A stretch of DNA of 14,430 nt, from the NCBI GenBank assembly GCA_964360145.1, contig CAYHWW010000082.1:1-14430 (forward strand), written 5' to 3'. This document shows, one piece after another, positions 14,173 through 14,430 of this stretch (the stretch's first letter is position 1; each line of letters begins with the position of its first letter). This DNA comes from CAYHWW01 sp964360145 (GTDB lineage: Bacteria > Bdellovibrionota > UBA1018 > CAYHWW01). Both the position numbers and the translations under genes were made by a program. Below the pieces are notes generated by a model. That model saw only the letters and a program-made list of their open reading frames with translations, had not been told where the DNA came from and ran no database searches.

Positions 14173-14405
14173 TAATAGACTCCGATCTGTTGCGAATTTT
14201 CTAAGAGCCGGTCCAATTCCGATTTCTTGAAGTACAGGCGGCGTCTCCATTTTCTTGCATGGAGTTGTCCACGGTTAACTGCCGTATGGATTGCGCCGAC
14301 TGACTTACGAAGATAAGTTGCGGCCTCTTCTGAAGTCATCCAAACCAAATTTTCAAAGAGCAGTGCTGAAGATTTTTCTTCAGCGTGTTTTACACTTAAA
14401 AACAT
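14172..14405 (-). CDS. Excisionase-like small helix-turn-helix protein
   Basis: This 77-residue protein has a MerR-like/Xis winged helix-turn-helix in its C-terminal two thirds: WMTSEEAATYLRKSVGAIHT, then a basic turn and RRLYFKKSELDRLLEN. This is the HTH_17 layout of recombination directionality factors, which bend DNA at attachment sites and favour excision. The ATG at 14405 has GGGGAAGTG just upstream. A later in-frame ATG at 14339, immediately before TSEEAA, would give a minimal domain. The stop overlaps the integrase ATG by one base, so the two are coupled. A purely regulatory role is also possible. Confidence 0.75.
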   Translation of the reverse strand: MFLSVKHAEEKSSALLFENLVWMTSEEAATYLRKSVGAIHTAVNRGQLHARKWRRRLYFKKSELDRLLENSQQIGVY

Positions 14406-14430
14406 ATCACTTCCCCGCAGAGTTATCGAC

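Overview
The window looks like a junction between a GC-rich, Gram-negative chromosome and a small composite accessory region. A cbb3-type cytochrome oxidase locus and a secreted peptidase with a Sec-type signal peptide point to a respiring, microaerobic-capable proteobacterium or a relative such as Bdellovibrionota. That placement is inferred from gene content, gene order (ccoI-ccoS-ccoN) and the wording of the CcoN sequence. No rRNA or other phylogenetic marker is present, so it is tentative.

Region 1 (1-7954, all minus strand) is core-like. Reading with transcription from the right, it holds a LAT/APC-type amino-acid permease, a secreted two-domain peptidase (M28 zinc aminopeptidase-like plus C39-like cysteine peptidase), then ccoI, ccoS and ccoN. 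The last three overlap, so they are translationally coupled. CcoI supplies copper to the oxidase, CcoS acts in its maturation, and CcoN is the catalytic subunit, cut by the window edge. The CcoN alignment is gap-free against the classical active-site spacing, yet one of the three CuB histidines is a leucine. Permease and peptidase plausibly serve peptide and amino-acid scavenging.

Region 2 (7945-8523) holds a roughly 195-bp imperfect inverted repeat. Its outward-facing ends each read as a ribosome-binding site plus ATG, and one of them is the permease start. A 45-residue protein resembling a B-box zinc finger follows.

Region 3 (8524-12634) is an accessory block with two toxin-antitoxin type systems. 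The first is an AT-rich hipB-hipA operon (minus strand) with a multi-site operator array. The second is a GC-rich abiEi-abiEii pair (plus strand) behind a palindromic promoter/operator. A decapitated histidine-kinase fragment lies between them as a scar.

Region 4 (12635-14430) is an integration module. It contains a cloverleaf-like structured repeat, two copies of TGGTGCCGAG (one extended into a tRNA 3'-end-like sequence), a tyrosine recombinase and, directly upstream of it, a small excisionase-like helix-turn-helix gene. The rest of that mobile element probably continues beyond the right edge.

No CRISPR array, rRNA or complete tRNA was found.
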